Made by a program: the position numbers and the translations under genes. The notes below the pieces were generated by a model. It was not told the origin of the DNA and ran no database searches. It worked only from the letters and a program-made list of their open reading frames with translations. This document shows, in pieces, positions 54,078 through 64,000 of a DNA stretch of 64,000 nt. How positions within the stretch are numbered: the stretch's first letter is position 1; each line of letters opens with the position of its first letter. The DNA is from Adiantum capillus-veneris (taxonomy: Eukaryota > Streptophyta > Polypodiopsida > Polypodiales > Pteridaceae), in assembly GCA_014529385.2 (NCBI GenBank), contig CM043959.1, forward strand, positions 12,924,309 through 12,988,308. Reading direction: 5' to 3'.

Positions 54078-54871
54078 GAGCTTGCAGCATGTAGAAAATT
54101 CACCACTCGCCCAAAGCAAGGAGGGGGGTGCTAGTGGGATATACTCCACACACACACTCATTTTCAAGGGCATTCACACTTGGTGAAAGTTGAGGAACAC
54201 CACCTCCTTCTCCAAGCTTGTGAGAAGTGAGAGCCTACATCAACACTCTTGGCTATGGAATGCAAATCCAACCAAGAGCCATGCTTCAATGCTTAAGATT
54301 TCCATATTCTCCATCTCCATTACTATGCCATTATGTATGCTAGCAAGAAGAGTAATGATAAGTGAGGAACTATTTCTTTCTCCTATGGAATGTTTCTTCT
54401 TCCTCTTCCCTACCCTCATTCCCCGCTAGCTCTCTCATCTTCAAAGGTGTTTGAGGCCTTAGGATAGTTAATTCTTTCTACAAGTTTATGTTATGCTTGT
54501 GATGCATGAAGCTTTCCATCTTCATTGCATCACGTAGGTCACAAGGAACATAAAGATTTTATTGTACCAAGTCTCTCTTGATGGGAGAAACTATAATACA
54601 AATGCCTATTGGAGGGGGGACCGGCTCCATATGAATCCGGTCCTCAACTATTGTCATGTTCTCTAAACTCTCTCTCTTGCCAAAGTATTGTTCATGCCAA
54701 GCTAACTAAGTACCATGTTTATGTTGCTACCATCAATTATATTCACCCGCTATGCTCATAAAGTAATCTCTCAAAAATGCTTCACATAATTTCCTAATTC
54801 TGCTACTCTCAAAGTTCATAGGCCATTTCCATTACATTTTGCAACTACAATTTTCTCTACCCTTCGAATGG

Positions 54872-55658
54872 TTGTGAGTTGCTATTGACACATCATTAAC
54901 TTTTGGTCGTCGCGTGAAAGTGCATCAGCCACTTGATTACCAACAATGTGGAAATTAAATTGCGAAAGAAAATTTGCCCACCTCATTTGTTTGTCGGAAA
55001 GCTTTGTTTGCGTCATGAAGTACTTGAGACTTTGATGGTCTATTTGTAAGATGAATGGAGTCCCCAATAGATAGTGCTTCCATGTGTTTAGGGCATGTAG
55101 AGCAGCTAACAACTCTTTCTCATAAATTCTTAAGACCCGTTCATCCGTGTTGGGCCTTCGCTCTCATATGCTATGGCATGCCCTTCTTGAAGCAAGACTG
55201 CTCCAAGGCAATCACCACAAGCATCACATTGGACCTCAAATGGCTTTGAGAGATCCAGAAGCATAAGGACTGGTTGGTAGATAAGATTCTCTTTGAGCTT
55301 GTCAAAAGCACTTTGCTCCTTAGCAGTCCATGAATACTTAATGTTTTTCTTTGTTAAGTCATGTAATGGTCCTGCTATTTGAGAGAATTTTTCTATGAAG
55401 CGTCTATAGTATGCACACATACCAATAAAGCTTCTTAGCTCATGTAGATTTCTTGGATTAGGCCATACTTTTGTTACCTCCAACTTTGATGGATCCATAC
55501 GGATACCATCTCGAGAGATAATATGACCTAAGTATTGAATCTCTTGAAGGAAAAATTCGCTTTTCTTTTGATTGAGAAAAAGCTTATTCTCCCTTAATGT
55601 TTGAAAAATCACTTGGAGATGTTTCTTGTGCTCCTCCAAGGAATTGGAGTAGATGATG
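54872..55658 (-). pseudogene. Element H: RT C-terminus and RNase H of a chromovirus (same element as G)
   Basis: IIYSNSLEEHKKHLQ, QEIQYLGHIISRDGIRMDPSKLE, MCAYYRRFIEKFSQIAGPLHDLTKKN, then RNase H EVQCDACGDCLGAVLLQ, ALNTWKHYLLGTPFILQIDHQSLKYFM, QVADALSR. Truncated at its start two codons after the catalytic DD by element I, and at its end (ATHN) by the inversion that moved the integrase to 51409-52865. A frameshift separates RT from RNase H near 55120. Confidence 0.9.
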
Positions 55659-56717
55659 TGTTGGACGGATACGCCGCGACAGACGTCAGCATAGCGAGAA
55701 CTCACCTAACATATAATGTCAATTGAGGATGAAGCTCGACCCGCAGGCGCGTGGAAGCAAGCAAAGGGTGTCAACCTCTACTCGACCGACTAATGACTAC
55801 TTCCTACAGAGATATCAAATCTACATGACATCGGTTCTGTGAATGTGAGAGTCTCCTATGATGCTACCGCAAGCCAAAAGCCCATTAGACGTTTTCGAAA
55901 CGTTACAAAACTTGAGGGATATCCTATCAACACCAATAGGCCACTCTCCCTAAGGTCCGTGACCAAAAAAACCTACCCAATACCCTCCTCCATGCAGAAA
56001 ACGCGTAGGATGTCTGGCCGGTTTTTACAGGTCGACGTCTCTGAAAACTAAAGTGCCTAATGTGTAGCTCTACTCACTCTGATTGCGTGGATATGCTGAA
56101 ATGCAAAAACAGACAACAGTTACTCACCAAAACTCCAAAAGTAGCTTGCAGGTGAATTTGCCAAAACACAGACGAACGCGTGTGATGTAAGCATCAACAT
56201 GTAGCTCTCCTCGTGGGCAACACACTGATGCTCTCCGTTTGCGATTTCGACCACCGTAGCTCCTGTAGCACACACACACACACTCTCTCACTCTCTCGTA
56301 GTCTCCCAATGACACAGAAGATCAGATTATTAGAAGTCTCTTTACAAAGCTTTAGGTTTTGGTTTATATACTAAACCTTAGAAAACCTAATGTTCGACCA
56401 AAATGACCTGATTTGTCCCTAGGCTTCTATAGAGCTTAATTACAACACTGTGAGCTGGCTTTGCTCATCCAACAAGTATCTCTGGCCAAAATACAATTGT
56501 TGACTTAAAATATGAAGTTCCCGTAAACATTACAAAAGTGGTCGTAATGGCTCAAAATAATAATAACGGGATATTCGATGATGTCCATGAGCTTGTATCT
56601 TCACATTACAGCATCCATCTTCGTCTTCATCACTTCATCAGCATCTTTATTTGGAATCTTTAGAGAATCTTTGAGGAATCTTTGTGGAAGCGTTGTTGAA
56701 AGGTTGACCTTTCAACA
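55659..56717 (-). repeat. 3' LTR of element I
   Basis: In element orientation TGTTGAAAGG ... CGTCCAACA, 1059 bp, TG...CA ends, directly following a purine tract. The first bases form a 24-bp palindrome (56694-56717). A TATATAAACC on the minus strand near 56380-56368 is a candidate TATA box. Only one LTR copy is visible, so the call rests on ends, purine tract and the clean break of H. Confidence 0.7.
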
Positions 56718-56731
56718 CTCTCCCCCTCCGA
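56718..56731 (-). other. Polypurine tract of element I
   Basis: Minus-strand TCGGAGGGGGAGAG directly before the LTR. The same 14 bases recur within the element at about 56889-56902. Confidence 0.65.
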
Positions 56732-58970
56732 AGTCTTGTCGTCCCCAACAAGACCCTATGTTTGCATTGGCCTTGACGAGTGCTTCATGTTTTGGTGTTG
56801 GTTGAAGCTTTTGTTGTTGCAGTTGCTTCTACCAGATGCTTTGTATGTTGTAGAGGTACCTTTTTCTTGTACATGTAGTGTAGTTGAAGCCATAGCTCTC
56901 CCCCTCCGATTGGTTGTTGTAGCGTGAATAAGTCGAGTGAGGTTTGTTGTTGCAGCAAGTCTTTATCTTGGCAGCTCTGTATTGTTTGTTCTTTGGGTGT
57001 CATCATGCATGTTTACCTGTAAACTTGAAGCCTTTTTTATTTTTTTCTAGGCCGCTCCCCTTGGATCCTATAGTTGATGAGCATGTGGTTGTTTGGGGAT
57101 GTCGTTGGTCTGCTGTTCTTTGTTTTTATGAGAAAAATAAAATAGTAAAAATAAAATGTGGTGTATATTACAAAATGAAGGTTTTGGATACCTGGATAGG
57201 ACTAAAGGGAAAAACTCAGTGGGAAAAAAATGCCTTTAGTCACAATTAAATGTGAGGGTATATGTACTTATGTTTTGATGTAACCGAGTTTTGTTGAGTT
57301 AAAGTACTTATGGCCATATGGCTACTATTATTGACTGGATATACATTGGATAAGTGTTAGTAGCTTGAAGTCAGAGTCATTGTTGTTGAGCAAATGCTTA
57401 TGAAACCTGTTACCGCTTTGTCATCGTCATTTTGTTGTGTAAGTGCATGGGTGGAACACAAATCGTGTCAAATGCAAATGTCGAATGATGGGACATTATA
57501 TATGCTTGCACAGATAGATGCATGGGAAACAATATGTGGTGCAAGAGGAGTTTGAATGGGTGCTTCCAGGAGTGAACGTAGCTAGAGAAGAAAAAATATA
57601 TTTGACTTCAAGAGCTGCCGTTACTCACAAGAGGGGTTTTTGTCGACGATATTTTGTCAACTCTCCTCACTGTGTTCATGTACGTGAGTGTTTTCTGGAC
57701 TACTCTGCCACTCCACCATTTAAAATAGTAGACTTCGACTCTTATGCTCACCTATCCAGCATGAGCGACCCCATTTTACAATATGCTCAACTCTTCCAGC
57801 TTGAGCTATAATCTAAATATCTAGACTCATAGACCACAAAAAATATTAATACATGAAGCTTGGGTCTAACGCTTGCTCATTTAGTGGCTCAGCTGCTCGA
57901 CTCTTGACTCTTATGCCATGATTTTTATGGCGACTTGACTTACTCTCGGGAGCTTTCGACCAAGAATAGGTTTTGAAATTCAAAACTCCCATCCTCGAAG
58001 AGAGGATTTGTAAAGGACCATATTGGCAATATTGGTTTCTTTTGCCATACCTGGGTGACCTTGGTTGTCAAAATTTCTTTTTGTTGTTGTTGGTCCCTTG
58101 GTTGAGAAGATTAGCTCGCTCCATTCCCCGTAACACTTTGTCTATCATGTATTGACATTTCTTGAGAGCTAGAGATGACTTCAATCTTCTTCGTTATGTG
58201 TTGTTCTTTTGGCACCCATTTGTATCTGCACCGTGTGATTAGCGTGTCTTTGCAGATATCCTTTGCCTTGACTGGGATATTGTCCTTGATTTTGCCTTCT
58301 GTGAAATTGCAATTATTTCCAAGCTGAAGTCGTCTGATTGAAGAATGTTTACGTGGCATCTTTGGTAGCTAGATTCTCCGATTTCCTTGATAGTAACCTT
58401 GTGCTTGAAGAATTGTAGATGACACTTCCCATGATGTTTGTGATGTCGTCTTGAGATGTACAAGAGTGTCATTTGTGGGATTATTTACCGATGAAGTCCT
58501 ATGTTGGTATGAAGGCCAGCTGGATTTTTTCCTGCGTACCTTTGGAGAGCCTTGGTGTCATTTGTGGGATTATTTACCGATGAAGTCCTATGTTGGTATG
58601 AAGGCCAGCTGGATTTGAAATTTCCTGCGTACCTTTGGAGAGCCTTGTTGGTTGGTTACTTTTGGCGATATAAATATGAGCTTTGTTGCTTTTGGGGATG
58701 CTTTTTGAAACCTTTATCCACCGCATAAGCTGAGGTCTGTGGTTTTGGTAACCAAAGTTTCTTTTGACCCTCATAATAGCCTTGCTCTTCTAAGCTGTAG
58801 TGGGAGGCTATGCATCCCATGTGTTTATCTTTCGTCAATTGGCTAGGATCATTTACCCATATTGGGTCCTTGACCTTGATTTCTTCAGTTTTAATGTAGA
58901 CCGTTGAAAACCTTTGGCAGCCGTGATCTCACAGTATAGGGTATTTTGGTTGAAAAGTTTTCTTTGGAGT
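56732..58970 (-). pseudogene. Element I 3' region, mostly closed frames with WxPK-type motifs
   Basis: No RT or integrase motif on either strand. Minus-strand fragments include KLWLPKPQTSAYAVDKGFKKHP near 58700-58780 and RCRYKWVPKEQHITKK near 58210, reminiscent of the WVPK tail of element D. The 57.0-57.9 kb part holds nothing I can support. Confidence 0.35.
58466..58647 (+). repeat. 89-bp tandem duplication in element I
   Basis: 58466-58554 and 58555-58647 are nearly identical, differing by a short T-run/TGAAATTT change. On the minus strand it duplicates a SSWPSYQHRTSSV-type frame. Confidence 0.93.
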
Positions 58971-59470
58971 CTATCTTTCATGTGGAAGCATGTGGTCAAT
59001 TGATGTCGAAGGTCTATCTTGAGCTTTTCGGGGCTGGATTGAAGGCTCTGATTTAATGGGCTGCTTTTGTTGGTAGGACATTTGTGGGCTCATTTTGGCT
59101 TTGCCTTTGTCGGAAGCCGATAATCTTGGAGTAGTAGTAGGCTGGATTTCTTGAGAGCTAGTCATGATGAACATCATTGAAGATTCAAATTCTTCTTCAA
59201 GTGTTTTTGCCCATAGCTTGGAAAAAATCAAATGTGTACTCATTTTGGAGGAATCAACCACTAGGAATTTGTCTTTGATTACCTTTGACCGTAGTTTAAG
59301 GGTAGCTTCTGCAATCCCTAAACTTGTGACGGCTATTCCATGTGATATAGGAACCTGTACCTGAATTTCATATAGTTATGGCTTATCTAGAAGTAACCAC
59401 AGCCCATAAGACATGACATTAGTCGTGGCAGTGAAATCTATCTCTGCTGTAAAATTGAATTTCAGTTTCT
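58971..59470 (-). pseudogene. Element I degenerate protease-like domain
   Basis: FNFTAEIDFTATTNVMSYGLW has the layout of a retropepsin active-site strand, but the loop reads DFTAT instead of DSGAT. After a TAA near 59376 come GIAEATLKLRSKVIKDKFLVVDSSK and THLIFSKLWAK, matching the flap and second strand by position. Loss of the catalytic Gly suggests inactivity. Homology is inferred from pattern only. Confidence 0.45.
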
Positions 59471-61168
59471 CATGCACATCCAACGAGAATTTAATCTTCT
59501 TGTTGGCTGCCAAGTAACTGATGTCCTCTTTGCTTTTGGTACTTGTCTTGGACTTTTGTGCCTTGGAGGCTTTGTCATCCTCTTGTATGTTGAACTTCTT
59601 TGTCATTTGACTGGTTGTAGCATGTCCCAAGTGCTTACTATCTTCTGCTGCTCGTTGGTGTTCATTGCTAGTTTCTGACTGTGACGCCTTGATTCTTGAT
59701 TTCAGAAGCTCTCTGTCACTATTTGCTTCTTCTAGCACTTGAAGGTCATTCAATGGTGACTTTTCTTCTTGGAAATGTTTTGAAGCTTGTGTAGTAGGAT
59801 GTTGAGGTTGAATCTCTTCTTCAGATGCAATGGTCGCCGTGGCCTTTGGTTTCCATTGTTCCATGGGTTTTTGTAGAGTCTCTTCTCGAAAATATTCATT
59901 CATATCCTGTATTGCTTGTCCTTGGTAGTCAATCTTGGACTCATTCATTTCCTGTTCTTCTGTGCATTCTATGTCTTCAGTTACATCTTCTTTTAGCTTC
60001 TCATACTCTTTGATTTGTTCAATCACCAATGAAGAGTCCACTGTAGAGAATTTATTTGGTAGACTTTCAGCTTCATCCATTGATTCTATCTGCATGTCTT
60101 CCACTTGTGACGTGGCACTAAGATTTTTTGTTACCTCTGCCACCTCTTCTTGTGTTGGCTCACTATCGTCAGAATCTTGGCTTCTTTTGCTCTCGAACCT
60201 TGAACTACGAGCTTCATCTTCATCACCTTGTGGATGCCTTGCTGATTCAATTGATCTTTTTTGAAAGCCTGATTCTCTATGATAATGTCATTGACACCCT
60301 TGACTTCAAGCAACTGTGTCTTGAGCCTATCTTTTGTGCTCTGCGACAAGATCTGCTTCTTTTCCGGAGATCTTGTTGGGGATTCTTGCTTCCGTTCCCT
60401 TGTTGTCATTGTCTGAACTTTGCTTTTGGCTTGTTGCTTCTTCTTTTCCATGTAGAGCTTTGCTGGGTAGTCCTTCACTAAATGACCAATGGCACATTGG
60501 TCGCAATATGTTTTTATCTCAACATGTGCACCCTTTGGACGAGGCAGCTCTCCATAATACTGCTGATAATGGTTTTTTGTGGTATCTAGATACAGATATG
60601 AACTCTTCTTTGCATGCCTGAACCTATAGATTACGACTGACTTAGGTGTATCCACTGGCTTTGTCTCTTTATCCTTCATCATCTTGTCCTTGAGAAGCTG
60701 AAAATAGCTTCCATTATTGCTTGCATACAAGATCAAATAACTATCCATGCTTTCTAGCAGTTGTAATGCTAATTCTTCCATCAATATATGGTCTTTGACG
60801 TGGGGCTTCTGCATAGCCTTAGGGCTATGTTTCCGAGTTGATTTTGGCGAGTTCTGCACTGAGGGTGAAGATCGAACCGAATCTTTGTTTTTCGTTTCCC
60901 TTGATGGTTCTTTTGGACGAGGTCCAAGTATGCGACTTACAGGTTGCCCACAATTGCTAAACTCATCTGTATTTTTCACATTGACTATTTCATAGTGCCT
61001 ATTGTATTTGTCGACCACAATGACATCTTGACCTGACCTTTTACATTGGGCATTGTGAATTTCCAGTGGTCTCTCCTCCGGCTCGGCATCTTCCAATGCT
61101 TCTTGAAATTCCACTTGGGCTCCTGAAAAGGACACTGCTTCTTGTAAAACTAGACTTCTTAATCCCAC
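59471..61168 (-). pseudogene. Element I gag-like ORFs
   Basis: Two long open pieces (61168-60131 and 60143-59376, shifted frame at about 60140). The first has IHNAQCKRSGQDVIVVDKYNRHYEIVNV, a basic Ser-rich stretch (SPSVQNSPKSTRKHSPK), FRHAKKSSYLYLDTTKNHYQQYYGELPRPKG and a damaged knuckle CDQCAIGHLVKDYP (one residue short, last Cys now Tyr). The second is acidic and Glu/Gln-rich, probably coiled coil. Unknown family. Confidence 0.5.
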
Positions 61169-61219
61169 TCTTGAAGATATGGTTTCAGCCTCTTCTGCCT
61201 ACTGGACCTTAATCCTATT

Positions 61220-61235
61220 CATCAGGAAACATGAC

Positions 61236-61302
<67 letters not shown>
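61220..61302 (+). repeat. (CT)n microsatellite
   Basis: About 83 bp of pure TC repeats upstream of the element I gag-like ORF (element reads right to left). Confidence 0.97.
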
Positions 61303-61305
<3 letters not shown>

Positions 61306-63927
61306 ATGCTTCTAGAAAATATAAGACTCTACATCCATAGTTTTATCCGATGGTTTGCTTTCACCTTTAGGAATCATTGACTGAGAGAATTGATTCACCT
61401 GCTTGTAATCCTGCTCTCAATATACCATTCAACCATGGCAATTGGTGGTTTTAGGTGGGAAAAGCCACTTGGTTGTAGTTGCCTTGTAAATTCCTTTTTT
61501 CATTATAATTTTACATCATTTAAACTGGCCAGGCGTGATGGGTAGTCTTGAATTCCATTATGAATGAGAATGAGGGGTTCTTCTCAAATCTGACGCGCGC
61601 TACTTTTGGGCATTCTCTAAGTTATATCACCGCTCGGATTCATGGGGGTTTGGTGGAGTTTGATGAGGGCTCTGCTGCGGTGAATCCTCTTTCCTGGTTA
61701 GGTGCTTTCATGGTGGGCTCCGCGGCCAGCTGGGGGTGGCTCTAGGATGAATGGAATCTTCTGCAATCTATGCATAAGGTGAGCACTTGCTCACTTAGTT
61801 TTCATTCAGCATTTTTTCTTTGTTTTCTCCTTGGTAGTATCTGTTGATCTGTTTCGGCTCCCTGCCCCTATCAAGTGCACTCAAGCTTTATGGATCCCAG
61901 CAAAAAAGCCACTGCTGAATCATCTGAGGTAGCATTATACTCGGTTACTGGTTTTTTCAAATTTGTCATCATCAATTGCCTCTTGGAAATTTCTATAGGA
62001 CTTATGATGGTCTTTTTGTTTCTGGATGTTTAAACCATACTGTTGTAGTAAAGAAAAAAACTCTATCACTGCTGCTCTTTTTGAGGTTTTGGTTTGGAAA
62101 GAAGAAGATGTTACAGTAATGGTTTTTGTTAAAATCGTACTGGCCGATTGGCCCTTAGACAAAAGCTGGCTCAAATCTCTTACTAATGTTACTTTGGTTT
62201 TGATTATTTTCGGCCGGTTGAAGGTGACTGGTGTTCTTTGCTGGCAGCTAGTTCTCACTTTACGTTTGATATCTTGATGATTCCACACTGTTTTACCGTA
62301 TCATGGTAATGATGGTACCACTGTTTTATGGCTAGAACAAGAGCCGGTAGTATTAGGAATGAATGGAATTAAGAAAATAGATTTAGGAAATGAGTGATAT
62401 TAATTTCATACTGTTGCTTTTTAAGCTCTTTTCCATGAAAATAAGTTGCATGGAGGGGTTGAGTTGGGGTTGTCTTGCCAACCCATCTATTGCCAATTAA
62501 CTTGGGAGTATCTAACTGGTTACTAATTTGTTGGGCTTTTTTCATCTCCGGTGCTTCTTAGAGATAATGCGAGTTGGCTCACATGCTATAGCTACTATTG
62601 ATAAAACATGTCGGCTAGGAATGGATGGATATGAATATAATATGGCAGCTAGAGCTGTGTATTACAAATTATGTTTGGTTATTGGCATTGATCTCTTTTA
62701 TTGGTGCTCTTTTTGAGGTATCGGTTAGGGCTTGACCTACTGTTCAAAGTATTGACTGATGACGGTGAAAACTCTCACCTAAGCTCTTTTTATACTAGCC
62801 TTCTCGGAACTTTAAAGGTAAGTATACTGGCTGCTCTTTGGTGACTGACAAAAATGTGTTCCAGTTAGTAAATACCAATTACTGACTTGATATTGGTGGC
62901 CCTTCAGCATGGGTATTGGGTGGTGTGATATTGGGAACTATGGTATGTTGAATAAGGCTTTATTGTTGCTGTTCAGATATCGGCAACTAACATTATTTGT
63001 TGTTGCCTCACGTGAGAGGGGTGATACATTTGGTACTTAGATACGGTATTCAGCGTGAATTAGAGAGGGGATTGAACTTGTATCCAGCCATGTTGGGTAG
63101 ATTTGACCCGCCTATTGTGCAATTCTGCTATTTTAGGCCTATTATCGGACATCACCGGTTCTTACCCGATTGACATCTTAAGGATAATTGTCTGATGGTA
63201 AAATACAAAATGCCTAAAATTTGAAAGATTATTATCCTGTTAGTCTAAGGAAGATTTTGACTTCAAAAACTGCATTAACTCACTTTCCAAAAAAAGTTTT
63301 TAAGGGAGAATGAGCTCTTTTATAAGATGGAATGTAAGGAGCAATTGAAAAATAATCCTTTTTGGCCTTATTTCACAGTGAAGTAACAAACTTTATACAG
63401 GGAATTAAAATATACTTTTCAAAATTTTGAGCTAATACTTTGATTATATCTGGTTCTTTAAAATCAAAGAAAATTTATACATCATTATGATTTGCACATC
63501 ATGGTTTTCTTCTTAGGATAGTACCAGGGTGACATGGATGACAACTAGGTCACCCCAGTTACCTGTTATGCGGTTTGAAAACTAACGAACAGTTTGTTTT
63601 CTTACTTTGGATGCAGGTAAGGGTGTCCTTTCCTTGGATGCTGTTTGAGGGGATGTTATGCTGTACACTGATACTGTAACACTAATCAGGACCTTCTTTC
63701 CCTAATATGGCCTGATACTGTGATGTATTGTTTTTGATATTCAATCGAAAGGAATACATGATTTGTACTATATAATGTAGACATAGGTCTTTGAAGTTTG
63801 TCTCATGTGTTATGTATATTGTAAATAGTTTAAAGTCTCTCTCTATCTGTCTCTTTGTACTAAAGGCGCGGACAGACAAAAACATACTCTTTGCAACTCT
63901 CTACGCGCGCCTTGAGTACTATTGAGT

Positions 63928-63929
<2 letters not shown>
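61303..63929. other. Unassigned region, no supported gene
   Basis: A 65-codon plus frame at 61548-61745 (NSIMNENEGFFSNLT...) and others of 60-117 codons show no motif or conservation and are likely chance. A GCTCTTTTTGAGGT 14-mer occurs at about 62079 and 62706. No LTR ends, RT fragments or RNA genes recognised. Confidence 0.5.

Positions 63930-64000
<71 letters not shown>
63930..64000 (+). repeat. (GA)n microsatellite running off the window edge
   Basis: Pure AG repeats from about 63931 to the last base. True length unknown. Confidence 0.97.

Larger units (their letters stand above)
53168..54843 (+). repeat. 3' LTR of element G/H
   Basis: Homologous to the complement of 39638-41265. Begins TGACATTATATATC and ends near TTTTGCA. 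Contains 57-bp tandem repeats, two copies of a GAGGAAGTTGCTTGAGAAGC block (53637 and 53715), and three ATTGG...CCAAT dyads. The following 28 bp to 54871 are presumed flank. Confidence 0.65.
55659..61219 (-). mobile_element. Element I: LTR element with gag-like and protease-like coding, no RT seen
   Basis: Minus strand: gag-like ORFs from 61168, a protease-like domain near 59400-59100, a poorly open 3' region, purine tract at 56731-56718 and the 3' LTR 56717-55659. It interrupts H at 55658/55659. The 5' LTR was not identified; the right limit is uncertain. Appears non-autonomous. Confidence 0.6.

Noticed and set aside
57518-57811. 97-codon plus frame in element I
   Set aside because: No motif, opposite to the element's coding strand and without conservation evidence.
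61548-61745. Possible host gene exon (65 codons, rather GC-rich)
   Set aside because: No clear splice partner, domain or conservation visible; kept as unassigned DNA.

Overview
This 64 kb window looks like repeat-packed nuclear DNA of a land plant with a large genome. Almost everything recognisable belongs to Ty3/gypsy-type LTR retrotransposons nested inside one another. I see no convincing single-copy host gene, no rRNA or tRNA gene and no CRISPR. The evidence for a plant is the co-occurrence of gypsy elements carrying a second, archaeal-type RNase H (Tat-like), chromodomain-type gypsy elements (chromovirus-like), initiator-Met-type primer sites, and GT..AG splice-like signals. The clade (fern, gymnosperm, bryophyte or other) cannot be fixed from the sequence alone.

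Layout. Element A (minus strand) occupies 1-1637 and 13893-17262: LTR, tRNA-Met-like primer site, an uncharacterised two-exon ORF, then gag and protease running off the left edge. Element B (plus, 1638-13892, 2.6 kb LTRs, ACAT repeat at both flanks) is nested in A. Element D (plus, 17263 to about 36315) is a double-zinc-knuckle gypsy element with a second protease after its integrase. It is split inside the integrase by element C (minus, 23871-34157), a Tat-like relative of B. Element E (plus, about 36316-49054) is non-autonomous and encodes a long unknown coiled-coil protein. It is interrupted by chromovirus F (minus, about 39638-46922). A 131-bp minisatellite region follows. Chromovirus G/H (51409-55658) has been broken by a base-precise inversion, and its RT is then cut by element I (minus, from 55659), which carries gag-like and protease-like coding but no visible RT. 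From about 61300 to the end I see only microsatellites and unassigned DNA.

How the parts work together. B and C share the same unusual primer-binding site, a single gag-pro-RT-RNaseH-aRNaseH-integrase order and, unexpectedly, a pair of roughly 70-codon ORFs between the primer site and gag. The two ORFs of the pair are homologous to each other, and one of them looks better conserved between B and C than gag is. B additionally carries a second duplicated pair of larger ORFs with F-box-like N-termini, no ATG, and splice-acceptor-like sequence at their 5' ends. I regard this accessory-gene module as the best candidate for an undescribed system here. Other noteworthy structures are a repeated near-perfect palindrome about every 285 bp in the D/E leaders, and ATTGG-N16/17-CCAAT dyads in the F/G LTRs.

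Decay. Nearly all coding regions are interrupted. In B the whole 5.3 kb gag-pol stays in one frame and is broken only by seven stop codons, at least four of which are explained by C-to-T or G-to-A transitions. C, D, F and I also carry frameshifts.
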